DNA of 44,243 bases from Candidatus Magnetominusculus xianensis (GTDB taxonomy: Bacteria > Nitrospirota > Thermodesulfovibrionia > Thermodesulfovibrionales > Magnetobacteriaceae): assembly GCA_001541255.1 (NCBI GenBank), contig LNQR01000066.1, positions 1 to 44,243 on the forward strand. Reading direction: 5' to 3'. The notes under the pieces were generated by a model that saw only the letters and a list, made by a program, of their open reading frames with translations, was not told where the DNA came from and did not search any database. Positions 34,508 to 42,132 of the stretch are shown piece after piece. A program made the position numbers and the translations under genes. How positions within the stretch are numbered: the stretch's first letter is position 1; the number at the start of each line of letters is the position of its first letter.

Positions 34508-34942
34508 ATGAATAGAAGAGAGTTTATATCAGGGGTAGCAGCGGCAGGAGTAGTTTTAGCAGCAAGTAAACTGTCAACTGCTGATGATAAGACTGAACCG
34601 TTGCGGCTTAAAAGCGAGGGGAATCCCACTGAACTTGAACAAAAACATGTACCACTTATTATGGCACCTGAAAAGGCTAAGGCAGGACAATGGATAGATG
34701 TAAATGTAAAAGTTGGCTTTATGAAAGAGCATCCGTCAACCCCAGAACACTGGATTACCTATATCAAACTGCTTGCTGATGACAAGGAAATAGCGAAAGC
34801 CGAATATCCAACCGGAGGCATTGCTGCTGGTTCAGTATCTTTTAAAATAAAATTGGATAAGGCTGTAAAACTTGAGGCGGTCGAACGTTGTAATTTGCAC
34901 GGTACATGGATAAGTACGCCAGTAAAAATTGATGTGTCATAA
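34508..34942 (+). CDS. Tat-exported class II superoxide reductase (neelaredoxin-like)
   Basis: This 144-residue protein begins with a twin-arginine signal (MNRREFISGVAAAGVV) and continues as a one-iron superoxide reductase. It reduces superoxide to peroxide without making oxygen. The Fe site ligands are visible: His47 (QKHVP), His75 (KEHP), His81 (EHW), Cys128 and His131 (CNLHG). Lys46 is present, but the Glu that usually precedes it is Gln45. It lacks the N-terminal rubredoxin-like domain of desulfoferrodoxin. Export would place it in the periplasm, next to a secreted DsbC-like protein gene. It fits an anaerobe that meets occasional oxygen. Confidence 0.88.
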   Translation: MNRREFISGVAAAGVVLAASKLSTADDKTEPLRLKSEGNPTELEQKHVPLIMAPEKAKAGQWIDVNVKVGFMKEHPSTPEHWITYIKLLADDKEIAKAEYPTGGIAAGSVSFKIKLDKAVKLEAVERCNLHGTWISTPVKIDVS

Positions 34943-35064
34943 GCCTGTATAAACTTGCTTATCTCACAAAAGGAAATGTCAACCACATGTTTACGCCGCT
35001 CTTTGGAAGCTATGGAAGCGCGGCATATTACAGCCGGTAATAAATGACATCAAAATAATATTGT

Positions 35065-35094
35065 TTGACTGAATAAAGCGTTTTATGATATATT
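35065..35094 (+). promoter_or_regulatory. Promoter abutting the DsbC-like gene
   Basis: TTGACT (35065-35070), an 18-bp spacer and TATATT (35089-35094) end five bases before the ATG at 35100. The upstream ATG at 35085 would lie inside the promoter. This decides the start and predicts a leaderless mRNA. Confidence 0.6.
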
Positions 35095-35099
35095 CAGTG

Positions 35100-35885
35100 A
35101 TGAGAAAAATAATGAGTGTCTTCTTAGTCTTAGCTGCTGCCACGATAATTCTTGCAGCCAATGCCGCTGCTATGAACGGCTGTGATAGTAACTGCATTTC
35201 CTGCCATAAACTCGATAAGCATGAGGCAGCCGAAATAATCAGAGAGCTTAACCCCGGTCTCACCGTTGAGAGCGTTCAAATATCCCCGTCAAGGGGTCTC
35301 TGGGAGATTGCCGTCAAATCTAAGGCCGAACCAAAGGGTGAAAAGGCTATCTGGTATCTGGATTTCTCCAAAGGTAATATCATCATCGGAAAATTAATCG
35401 GGCTGAAGACTAAAGAAAACCTTACCGAGAAACGCAACATAGAGCTAAATAAGGTAGACTATTCGTCCATACCCATCAAAGACGCCCTCCTCCTGGGTGA
35501 AAAAAGCGCTAAACACAAGGTTATCATCTTCACTGACCCCGACTGTCCTTATTGCAAAAGACTCCACGATGAGTTAAAAAAGATAGTTGCCAAAAGAACT
35601 GACACTGCCTTTTACATACTCTTGTATCCAATAACAAAACTCCACCCTGAAGCGCTGAAAAAGTCAAAGTCAGTGATGTGCGCTAAATCACTTCAGCTTC
35701 TTGATGACGCGTTTGATAAAAAACCGCTGCCTGAGCCAACTTGCAACGCTAAGTCTGTCGATGATAACATTAAAATTGCAGAGGGACTTGGCCTCTCCGG
35801 TACTCCGGCATTAGTCTTCCCCGATGGTGTGCTTATAAGAGGCGCTATGCCAGCTGAAGAAATCCTCCGCCTGCTAGATAAATAA
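35100..35885 (+). CDS. DsbC/thioredoxin-fold protein with an additional CxxCH motif
   Basis: This protein of 261 residues (start ATG 35100) has a signal peptide (about 1-24). The mature part begins with CDSNCISCHKLDKHEAAEII, which includes a class-I c-type heme motif (C32-x-x-C35-H36). A DsbC-like N-terminal dimerisation-type domain follows (about 45-115). The thioredoxin-like domain has the redox site C149-P-Y-C152 in FTDPDCPYCKRLHDEL and cis-Pro236 (SGTPAL). Cys194 and Cys215 are further candidates for a structural disulfide. It should isomerise or reduce disulfides in the periplasm. The CxxCH may bind heme or may be a second thiol pair. A short Cys-rich protein gene follows after 23 bp. 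Confidence 0.82.
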   Translation: MRKIMSVFLVLAAATIILAANAAAMNGCDSNCISCHKLDKHEAAEIIRELNPGLTVESVQISPSRGLWEIAVKSKAEPKGEKAIWYLDFSKGNIIIGKLIGLKTKENLTEKRNIELNKVDYSSIPIKDALLLGEKSAKHKVIIFTDPDCPYCKRLHDELKKIVAKRTDTAFYILLYPITKLHPEALKKSKSVMCAKSLQLLDDAFDKKPLPEPTCNAKSVDDNIKIAEGLGLSGTPALVFPDGVLIRGAMPAEEILRLLDK

Positions 35886-35908
35886 TAATAGATAAATAGC
35901 TAATCAGA

Positions 35909-36220
35909 TTGAAAGACGAACTACACACGCGGTTGATTTGTAAGCCATTCTGTGAGTTTTACTCAGCGGGCAAGGACTCAATGCTCTGCCAGACCTATAA
36001 GTTCGTCAGAGACGCCGTGCCGGTTGGAAAACTTTCTGAGATATTAGAACACGCACAAAAGACGCCGCCGTCATTCGCGTTCGACGCATTTATTAAGGCG
36101 CATATCTGTGCAGCGTGCAGCTTTCGCGTGGATGGGTGCGACTACGCAGACGGCCTCAACAGCCCCCCGTGCGGTGGATACAGGGTGGTGGAATTTTTAA
36201 AAGAACAGGGAATTATTTGA
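35909..36220 (+). CDS. Small Cys-rich protein of unknown function
   Basis: This 103-residue cytoplasmic protein starts at TTG 35909 and has no signal peptide. It has seven Cys in two groups: C11, C15, C27 and C67, C70, C77, C88 (pattern HICAACSFRVDGCDYADG...PPCGGY). The spacing suggests a metal or Fe-S site, possibly zinc. I do not recognise the family. It follows the DsbC-like gene by 23 bp and may be co-transcribed. The ribosome-binding site is weak. Remnants of a transposase begin directly after its stop, so its 3' flank has been disturbed. Confidence 0.6.
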   Translation: MKDELHTRLICKPFCEFYSAGKDSMLCQTYKFVRDAVPVGKLSEILEHAQKTPPSFAFDAFIKAHICAACSFRVDGCDYADGLNSPPCGGYRVVEFLKEQGII

Positions 36221-36636
36221 AGATTGCCTTGTGTAAGGAACGAAAGAGGACGACGCCGTCGGAATCAGTAATATTTCGTTATTTATCGAAAATTCATGAT
36301 AAGGAACAAGAGAAACAGAGGACAGGCAGGACAGCATTCATACCGAAGGCCACAGAGAATCCGAAGGCGCTGATGACACAGGTTTGATAGGATTTGAAGC
36401 AGTAAGGCTATGTGAAGAGGCAGCCACATTAGACATGGACGCTATATTACCAGAGACATCAAAGAAAGAAGCCCTTTACAGTTATGAAGGTGAGAAGGTA
36501 TACCAGCCGTTAAATACATATTAGTATGAAAGAGAAGTGCTGTTGCACACGGAATTTCGGGATGGCAATGTTCCTGTGGGATATGAACAGCGGAGTGTGA
36601 AGCATTAAAGTGTTTGCCGAAAGGGGTGAGGAAAGT
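36221..36636 (+). mobile_element. Decayed IS1380-like transposase
   Basis: Joined frames read PSESVIFRYLSKIHDKEQEKQRTGRTAFIPK (from about 36256), then GFEAVRLCEEAATLDMDAILPETSKKEALYSYEGEKVYQPLNTY (ending near 36523), then LLHTEFRDGNVPVGYEQ and EALKCLPKGVRKV. This matches the order of the IS1380-family transposase, including the TLDMDA motif with its first catalytic Asp. Several frameshifts and in-frame stops break it, and the C-terminal half is missing. It changes abruptly into an unrelated integrase-type fragment at about 36636. Confidence 0.75.
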
Positions 36637-37020
36637 ACACTCAGAACATTGGCATACGGACATCATGTACATTAAAGTATTAGAAACGTGGTGCTAGCTG
36701 TATTGGACGGCTACAGCAGTAGATTGGAAGGTGTCTCTTGCTCGATATGACATCACTGAGCGTCAGCCTGTTTATGCAAGAGGTTATTGATCGAAACTCT
36801 TCCGAGCGGTGTGAAGTTAATAAACGACAACGGTTCCCAGTTGATCTCATATGATTTAAAAAAGTTCTGATGGCTGGTAATATCCAACAAATCCGCATAA
36901 TCATCCTCAGAGCAATCGAAAGATTCAACGGCCTTGTCAGACAAGGGTGTCTTCGTCCCAACAGCCCCGCCAGTATTCCTGAAGTTGAAAAAACTATATG
37001 CTGCTAAAAAAAGGAGGGTA
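36637..37020 (+). mobile_element. Decayed IS3/rve-type transposase fragment
   Basis: After the IS1380-like piece the sequence reads HSEHWHTDIMYIKV, then VLAVLDGYSS, then VKLINDNGSQLISYDLKKF, then AIERFNGLVRQGC in shifting frames. These carry the Asp (HTD), Asp (NDNG) and Glu (ERFNG) of an rve/IS3 catalytic core. Stops and frameshifts occur throughout. The stretch 37021-37209, up to the end of the methyltransferase gene, contains nothing I can identify. Confidence 0.7.
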
Positions 37021-37209
37021 ACAGAAAATTTAATCACTCGTTAAAGCTTGCATCCACTGCTTATTTAAATGCTGTTCATTGTTCCTTTTGAACTAGGCAA
37101 GACAATTTTTAGTAACCGATTATATCCACTATTTTCTGGCTATGCCAAGCACGCTTGCCGGAAAGACACGATTAGCTGGGCAATCAATTTTTTGCTTTAC
37201 GGCAGTTTT

Positions 37210-37986
37210 TTACTTTATAGCAGTAACACAAAACGCAGGCCCGTGAGGGTGGGAAGTGTGATCGAAACCAATTTGAAAACTTCCATATCCGAAGTGCTTT
37301 AAACACAAGAGTACATCCTCTCTGGTCATCCAATAGCTGTACGGGGCGCTTCCACCGCAGAAGGAAATACAATCGAGGGCGGTATGATAGTAGTACTTAT
37401 AGAGGACGTGTGAAAACCCCATGTATTCGCTCTCCATTGAACCAGCTCCGTTGAAATGCTCGAAGGCCGTCGGGTTTTCCTCGATAAACGCCTTATCGTA
37501 GTAGTGTGTCCATAGCATCACCTTGTTCGATACCCTGGAGATCAGATAAATTAATTCGGCGGGATTTATCATGTGATATAGGACACCGCTTGCTATGCAG
37601 ATGTCGAACTTGTCTGAGGTATTCTTTAAATAGTCGATAAAATTACCCAGCATGAAGTGAGAATTTCTCATGTCGTATATCTCTTTCACAATGAGACATT
37701 TTAGAAACGAACGGGTATTCATCTCTATAGCAAGTATGTAGTCGGCGTCCCTTTTATCCATCATATAGGTATGTGCCGCTTCGTAAGGGCCAAGTTCAAG
37801 GATTCGTAATCCCTTAAAACTCCCGAGCTGCTTCTCCGTCCAAGGGATACGGGCATCGTCGAAGAGTGGTTTGTCTCCTGCTGTAATTCCCTCGCCTGGC
37901 AGCTTTGACAACCATTCACCCTTAAATATATCGATGGCTGTTTGATGGGTTGGGGCAGCGTTAATGTATTCGTCAAGGATGTTCAT
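37210..37986 (-). CDS. SAM-dependent methyltransferase, class I-like
   Basis: This 258-residue protein has a glycine-poor form of the SAM-binding motif I, LRILELGPYEAAHTYMM (about 60-76), then AIEMNTRSFLKC, then FDICIASGVLYHMINPAELIYLISRV, as in class I methyltransferases. The substrate is unknown, and a sugar or small-molecule target is possible given the glycosyltransferase context. The ATG is nine bases after the ferredoxin stop, so the two are probably one operon. No strong ribosome-binding site is visible. The 3' end faces IS debris, but the C-terminus looks complete. Confidence 0.8.
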   Translation of the reverse strand: MNILDEYINAAPTHQTAIDIFKGEWLSKLPGEGITAGDKPLFDDARIPWTEKQLGSFKGLRILELGPYEAAHTYMMDKRDADYILAIEMNTRSFLKCLIVKEIYDMRNSHFMLGNFIDYLKNTSDKFDICIASGVLYHMINPAELIYLISRVSNKVMLWTHYYDKAFIEENPTAFEHFNGAGSMESEYMGFSHVLYKYYYHTALDCISFCGGSAPYSYWMTREDVLLCLKHFGYGSFQIGFDHTSHPHGPAFCVTAIK

Positions 37987-37995
37987 CGGGGTGGG

Positions 37996-38184
37996 CTATC
38001 CGATATGAATGGCATGTACGGGGCAGTTTTCCTCTGCCGCCTCGCAGCAACCGGCGTAGTCGCAGGCGTCAGGGTCTATGATTTGCGATTTGCCGATGGC
38101 CTCGTCAACAAAAAAGACCGCCGGACATATCTCCTCGCACCTGCCGCACCCTATACAGGTATCTTCGTCAACTTCTACGTGCAT
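37996..38184 (-). CDS. Small 4Fe-4S ferredoxin
   Basis: This 62-residue electron carrier starts at ATG 38184. The first cluster motif is intact (CIGCGRCEEICP). The C-terminal part has Cys in DPDACDYAGCCEAAEENCPVHAI, consistent with a single-cluster ferredoxin whose fourth ligand is the CP Cys, with extra Cys that may form a disulfide or bind a second cluster. It is acidic, as usual for ferredoxins. A longer frame upstream (to 38223) has no supporting homology. It precedes the methyltransferase by nine bases. Confidence 0.85.
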   Translation of the reverse strand: MHVEVDEDTCIGCGRCEEICPAVFFVDEAIGKSQIIDPDACDYAGCCEAAEENCPVHAIHIG

Positions 38185-38359
38185 TAACTTCAGTATAACA
38201 TAAAGTCTGCACACATAGCACAAGATTTTTTGCCTGATAATTCATGACAAAAATGATAAATTGACGGCTTTACTTTTATGAATAAATATTTTTATACTTA
38301 GAGCACGTCCGTTTCGATTTGGTTCATTCGAATAAACATGTGTCAAGGGAGATATACAG

Positions 38360-38836
38360 ATGAACTACGAATTCATTAATCCGTTTATTGAGACAACAGT
38401 AAATGTCATTCAGACAATGGCGCAGACTGTGGCAACACCGGGGCAGCCTGTTGTTAAGACCGACCGCATGGCCAGGGGTGAAGTAAGCGGCATCATAGGC
38501 ATGGCAGGGGAACAGGCCAAAGGTTCTATGTCCATTACGTTTTCAGAACCGGCAATCCTTGATATCGCCAGTAAAATGCTTGGAGAGAATGTTGAAGTAT
38601 TAGATGAGACCGCGGCAGACGCAGTTGGTGAAATTACGAATATTATCACAGGCGGGACAAAAAAACTTCTTATTGAAAAGGGATATAAGTTTGAACTGGC
38701 AAGCCCGTCAGTAATTATAGGGAAAAATCATATGATCATGCATCAGACGAAGGCCCCTGTAGTGTTACTACCGTTTAGCACAAGCGCCGGGGATTTTTTC
38801 GTAGAAATATGTTTTAACAATCTGTCTTTCGACTAA
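38360..38836 (+). CDS. cheX: CheX-like phospho-CheY phosphatase
   Basis: This 158-residue protein has the CheX fold. The phosphatase helix AADAVGEITNIITGGTKKLL carries the ExxN pair (Glu91, Asn94) used to dephosphorylate CheY-P or other receivers. Two strand-rich halves (GEVSGIIGMAGEQAKGSMSITFSE and PVVLLPFSTSAGDFFVEICF) fit the dimeric CheX architecture. A ribosome-binding site (AGGGAGA) precedes the ATG. No other chemotaxis genes are near, so it may serve receivers such as those at 10603-12822, 21802-22731 or 24283-24954. Confidence 0.9.
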   Translation: MNYEFINPFIETTVNVIQTMAQTVATPGQPVVKTDRMARGEVSGIIGMAGEQAKGSMSITFSEPAILDIASKMLGENVEVLDETAADAVGEITNIITGGTKKLLIEKGYKFELASPSVIIGKNHMIMHQTKAPVVLLPFSTSAGDFFVEICFNNLSFD

Positions 38837-38838
38837 AA

Positions 38839-39495
38839 TTGAATAATTCAGCGGCTAACCAAACGCCGGGGAAAAAGCCACCCTGGAGGTGCAGGTTCCC
38901 GGAGAGCGAACAGACGCTGCCGTGGCTGTCAATGCTCCTTGATGCCTATGCGATTATTGACAAGGGGGTTGCTCATGCTATAAAAAAAGAGATTAAAAAA
39001 CATAAAACTTCCCTTGCATGTAAAAATAACTGTGCCAGCTGTTGCCGTACCCATACAGACATCCCCGTATATCCTCACGAGATGACCGGTATCTACTGGT
39101 TCGCTGCCGAGCAGATGCCCCAGACAGCGCGCACAGCGTTACGAGGGCGTATACTTAGCCCGCCAACTGACGCCTCATGTCCTTTTCTTATAGATGCCTC
39201 ATGTTCCATCCATCCTCTTCGCCCCACCGCTTGCAGGCAGTTCAATGTCTTTAACAAGCCGTGTGCCGAGGGTGAAGACCCGTTTTTCACCAGGAGAAAA
39301 GACGTGCTGACCCCAATTCAGGAATTTACTGACAAGGCATTTTACACCGTACTGCCTTTTTACGGCATAACCGCTGAGTCAGAGAAAAATAAAGCAATAA
39401 AAAGCAAAATCATCCATACACAGGCAAAAAATCTGAAAGCATTTAAGTGGTTTGCCCTACTTAAGGCTATGGACGATTTCGACAACCGGCAGTAG
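38839..39495 (+). CDS. YkgJ-family Cys-cluster protein
   Basis: This 218-residue protein has the CxxCxxCC signature (CKNNCASCCRTHTDIPVYPHE, about 55-75) followed by ASCPFLIDASCSIHPLRPTACRQFNVF and CAEGE. These Cys probably bind zinc or an Fe-S cluster. Function of the family is poorly known. The start is TTG 38839, two bases after the cheX stop, so it is likely co-transcribed with cheX. The next gene (AEC transporter) starts one base after its stop. Confidence 0.85.
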   Translation: MNNSAANQTPGKKPPWRCRFPESEQTLPWLSMLLDAYAIIDKGVAHAIKKEIKKHKTSLACKNNCASCCRTHTDIPVYPHEMTGIYWFAAEQMPQTARTALRGRILSPPTDASCPFLIDASCSIHPLRPTACRQFNVFNKPCAEGEDPFFTRRKDVLTPIQEFTDKAFYTVLPFYGITAESEKNKAIKSKIIHTQAKNLKAFKWFALLKAMDDFDNRQ

Positions 39496-39496
39496 A

Positions 39497-40429
39497 GTGA
39501 CCCTAACGCTCCTGTCCTTTGGCCTTATTATATTTACCGGCGTTGTCTTCAGGCGTTTATATGCCGAATCTGCTGCCTCGGTACGGAGTTCTATAAATCT
39601 CTGCGTCTTTAATGTCTTTCTACCTGCGATGTGTCTTACAATATTTTATACGGCTAAGATTGATGCCGAAGCGCTGCTTGTGCCGCTTACTGCCGCCATC
39701 ACTATCGGCATCTCTTTGGCCGCTGCCTTTATTGTTTATATCCCGCTGTCCAGGCGTATGGGGCTGCCTAGCGGTGAGACGGGCATTCTTATTATTGCAT
39801 CGGCCTTTGGCAATGTTACATATCTTGGCCTTCCAATTATTATAGAACTCTATGGGGCGGGTGCAGCGAAGTATCCTATTTATTATGACCTAATTGCCAC
39901 AACGCCAATATTGTGGATTGCCGGGGCGCAGATAGCGGGCAGGTTTTCCTCATGCCCCAACTCTGCACCCACGTTGGGCGGGTCACTTAAGATAATTGCC
40001 CAACTGCCGCCTCTGTGGGGATGTATTGCCGGGGCGGCGCTGCAAGCGGTTCATGTTCCAGTGCCGGATTTCGCACTAAAGGCCCTTACGATGCTTGGTG
40101 GTCTTGTCACACCTCTCATGCTTTTCAGTGTTGGCCTTGCAATCAGTGTCCCTAATGTTAAACATGCTGCGGTCTCAGCCCCTGCGGCAGTGATTAAATT
40201 AGTCATCTCGCCTCTTGTGGGGTTTACAGCCGCGAGGCTCCTTGGGGTTCATGGTGTCGCATTAAAGGCGTGTGTCATTGAGGGGGCTATGCCTACAATG
40301 GTATTGTCTTTACTTATCGCAGACAGGTTTAATCTCAGTGCCCCACTTGCCGCCTTTATGATTGTTATCACAACGACGCTGTCTTTCACCGTGCTTCCGG
40401 CAGCCGCACTTTTTATTTCGGGCATATAA
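39497..40429 (+). CDS. AEC-family membrane transporter
   Basis: This protein of 310 residues has ten hydrophobic helices and the auxin-efflux-carrier/AEC family pattern (LLSFGLIIFTGVVFRR at the start, SINLCVFNVFLPAMCLTIF, and a C-terminal VALKACVIEGAMPTMVLSLLIADRF repeat). It likely exports or exchanges a small organic acid or similar solute across the inner membrane. I choose GTG 39497, just after the upstream stop. The frame also allows TTG 39452 inside the previous gene, which adds hydrophilic residues not typical of the family. No strong ribosome-binding site is visible. Confidence 0.85.
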   Translation: MTLTLLSFGLIIFTGVVFRRLYAESAASVRSSINLCVFNVFLPAMCLTIFYTAKIDAEALLVPLTAAITIGISLAAAFIVYIPLSRRMGLPSGETGILIIASAFGNVTYLGLPIIIELYGAGAAKYPIYYDLIATTPILWIAGAQIAGRFSSCPNSAPTLGGSLKIIAQLPPLWGCIAGAALQAVHVPVPDFALKALTMLGGLVTPLMLFSVGLAISVPNVKHAAVSAPAAVIKLVISPLVGFTAARLLGVHGVALKACVIEGAMPTMVLSLLIADRFNLSAPLAAFMIVITTTLSFTVLPAAALFISGI

Positions 40430-40447
40430 ATTCATGGATATAAATTA

Positions 40448-40476
40448 TTGAATTAGTTTCTCAGCTATGCTAAAAT
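40448..40476 (+). promoter_or_regulatory. Promoter for the HD-GYP gene
   Basis: TTGAAT (40448-40453), a 17-bp spacer and TAAAAT (40471-40476) would start transcription near 40483. This is downstream of the first ATG at 40467 and supports the later start at 40554. Confidence 0.55.
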
Positions 40477-40553
40477 ACTATGCCTGTATGACTAACCCTA
40501 TGTTAAATCTGAAGGGATTAGTTTGTTGTAAGTACATTAGGAGGGCAGCAGTC

Positions 40554-41774
40554 TTGATCAAAAGAGTTCAGGTAACTCAGCTTGAGCTGGGGATGTTTAT
40601 ATGTGACCTTAACTGTAATTGGATAGAGCATAATTTCTTATTCAGTAAGTTCAAGATAGACAACCCTAAAGATATACAGAAGATTCAAAGCATGGGGATA
40701 AAAGAAGTCTCCATAGATACATCTAAGGGGCTGGATGTGCTGTCTGCCCCGTCTGCTGCACAAGTCAAAAAAGACATGGATGCTAAGTTTCTGAAACATA
40801 TCGAGGAATTATCAGAACCCTTGCGTGAAGTTCCGTTACTAGATGAAATAAAAACAGCTAAACTTATTCGGGCAGAGGCAAAAGAGACCATAAAAAATGT
40901 CCTCACAGACGTAAGGCTTGGCAATCAAATATCAATCGAGAGTGTGCAGAAAATAGTCCCAAGGATGACCGACTCCATATTCAGGAACAAGGATGCGCTC
41001 CTCGGCCTAAGCAGAATAAAAAGCATGGACGAGTATCTCTTTTTCCATTCCGTCAGCGCCTGTGTGCTGATGGTATCCCTAAGCCACTCCCTCGGCCTAA
41101 CAAGGCAGGAAATGGATGACATAGGCATGGGTGCCCTCTTGCATGACATCGGCAAGGTGAAGGTACCTCCTGAAATACTCAACAAACCAGGGAAACTGAC
41201 GGACGATGAGTTTGGTAAGATGAAAGACCATGTCACTTATGGCTATGAAATCCTTAGAAAGATTCCCAATATACCAGAGACCGCTATCCTGGTTACCCAT
41301 CAGCACCACGAGCGCTTCGACGGCACAGGTTACCCGAATAAACTAAAGGGAGATGAGCTTTCAATCTATGGGCAAATGGCTGCCATTGTCGATGTTTACG
41401 ACGCCCTTACGTCAGACAGGTGTTATCACAAGGGGATGCAGTCTACCGATGCGTTGAGAAAAATATTTGAATGGAGCCAATTTCATTTCAATCCAATAGT
41501 TGTGCAGCACTTCATAAGATGTGTAGGTGTCTACCCGATAGGCACGTTAGTCAGGCTTGATGACCAGCGGCTTGCCGTAGTTATTGGTTCAGGGAAAAGA
41601 AGTCTTTTGCATCCTACGGTGCGGGTTATTTTAAACATTAAAAACAGGGCCTTTTTGAGACCACTTGACATAGACCTGTCCGACACTAAGACCATCTGCA
41701 AGATAATCTCCTGGGAGTCCCCGGCAGATTATGACATAAACCCGTTCGAATATACAGACTTATTGAGAAAATAG
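40554..41774 (+). CDS. HD-GYP domain c-di-GMP phosphodiesterase
   Basis: This protein of 406 residues starts at TTG 40554, preceded by AGGAGGG. The ATG at 40467 is upstream of the predicted transcript start. An N-terminal DUF3391-like domain (about 1-110, opening IKRVQVTQLELGMFICDL) is followed by an HD-GYP domain: HD pair at 197-198 (LLHDIGKVKVPPE), then THQHHERFDGTGYP (about 248-261), which contains the GYP signature, and a C-terminal region of about 60 residues. It should hydrolyse c-di-GMP, opposing the GGDEF protein at 21802-22731. Confidence 0.93.
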   Translation: MIKRVQVTQLELGMFICDLNCNWIEHNFLFSKFKIDNPKDIQKIQSMGIKEVSIDTSKGLDVLSAPSAAQVKKDMDAKFLKHIEELSEPLREVPLLDEIKTAKLIRAEAKETIKNVLTDVRLGNQISIESVQKIVPRMTDSIFRNKDALLGLSRIKSMDEYLFFHSVSACVLMVSLSHSLGLTRQEMDDIGMGALLHDIGKVKVPPEILNKPGKLTDDEFGKMKDHVTYGYEILRKIPNIPETAILVTHQHHERFDGTGYPNKLKGDELSIYGQMAAIVDVYDALTSDRCYHKGMQSTDALRKIFEWSQFHFNPIVVQHFIRCVGVYPIGTLVRLDDQRLAVVIGSGKRSLLHPTVRVILNIKNRAFLRPLDIDLSDTKTICKIISWESPADYDINPFEYTDLLRK

Positions 41775-42132
41775 CCAGGGCAAACGCATTTGAAAATTTC
41801 AATAGCCATTTCCTCCTATAGATTCCAGCTTTCGTATAGATTTCGTCGTGAGGCAACGACTCTATAGATTTATACATGAAGCAACACGCACCTGCCCATT
41901 TGGTTTTACTAATCTAAAATTGACTAGTAAAAGGTGTTAATGCTAACTGCAAATTGATCACCCTGTGTATAACTTCTCATGATAGGAACGGTTGCTTCCT
42001 CCCAATTCTATTGGCTGAGAGTTATTATCGTTACAGTTTTTTCGTGAGGCAGTGCGAGGCCAATTCGGGGCCTTGAGTATTTAGAGAAAGGTGTGATACA
42101 ATCATGCAGCTCATTTACTTGGGGGGTGTGTA
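41775..42132 (+). repeat. Intergenic region opening with a 22-bp direct repeat
   Basis: This 358-bp gap has no gene. It begins with a 22-bp sequence (41775-41796, starting CCAGGGCAAACGCATTTG) that recurs identically and in the same orientation at 44097-44118. Three copies of TATAGATT (41817, 41835, 41863) and a small hairpin (GTCGT...ACGAC, 41845-41860) follow. A GGGGGG ribosome-binding site for the next gene lies at its end. The composition and repeats suggest mobile-element debris. Confidence 0.7.

Noticed and set aside
40467..40553. HD-GYP gene starting at ATG 40467
   Set aside because: The extra 29 residues are Cys-rich and unlike the family. The predicted promoter places transcription after this ATG, and TTG 40554 has an AGGAGGG site.
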